This document shows, in pieces, positions 43,980 through 64,000 of a stretch of 64,000 nt of DNA. Numbering within the stretch: the first letter of the stretch is position 1; each line of letters opens with the position of its first letter. Under the pieces are notes generated by a model, which was not told the origin of the DNA, did not search any database, and saw only the letters and a program-made list of their open reading frames with translations. A program made the position numbers and the translations under genes. Source of the DNA: Acholoe squamosa (lineage: Eukaryota > Annelida > Polychaeta > Phyllodocida > Polynoidae); the NCBI GenBank assembly GCA_949317995.1, contig OX439039.1, forward strand, positions 53,434,785-53,498,784, read 5' to 3'.

Positions 43980-64000
<20,021 letters not shown>

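Overview
The window is animal nuclear DNA: long AT-rich stretches, genes split into short exons by GT-AG introns, and many kinds of DNA transposon, LINE and satellite. The phosphoglucomutase exons, the UBL7 orthologue, an esterase-type LINE ORF1 and a metazoan-type DDE transposase together suggest a marine invertebrate, perhaps a non-vertebrate deuterostome or a lophotrochozoan. I cannot name the species by eye.

Layout. Positions 1-23,300 hold no gene I can defend. They contain several non-autonomous DNA transposons (1954-2829, 3469-4368, a piggyBac-like one at 9570-10294, 14252-14377, 19106-19448), a degenerate minisatellite (6171-6960), microsatellites and some candidate regulatory patches. 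Positions 23,343-26,172 (+) hold the 3' part of an unidentified gene with two paralogous terminal exons that accept the same upstream exon in the same phase. Positions 28,740-38,170 are a degenerate ~36-bp minisatellite field split by two insertions: a 223-bp MITE (29282-29504) and a 7,027-bp DNA transposon (30225-37251).

That transposon is the most notable object. It has ~30-bp terminal inverted repeats, a putative 4-bp ATAC target duplication, 14 copies of a short motif (GGTCGTAGACGTGACCAC), and a multi-exon minus-strand gene. The gene encodes a basic N-terminus, a coiled coil, a Pro/Ala repeat and a DDE-like catalytic domain, broken by one in-frame TGA.

Positions 38,436-60,574 hold two recognisable housekeeping genes, head to head with 190 bp between start codons: UBL7 (minus, complete, 9 coding exons, 361 aa) and a PGM1-type phosphoglucomutase (plus, 9 exons visible, last exon beyond the right edge). 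PGM1 intron 2 is 11.8 kb. Almost all of it (45626-56784) is bounded by inverted copies of one terminus with a flanking TTA on each side, so it may be one giant PIF/Harbinger-like insertion that later received a CR1-like LINE (48406-~53260, antisense). Without it the intron would be about 0.64 kb. The last 3.4 kb is PGM1 intron 9, with G-rich and minisatellite sequence.
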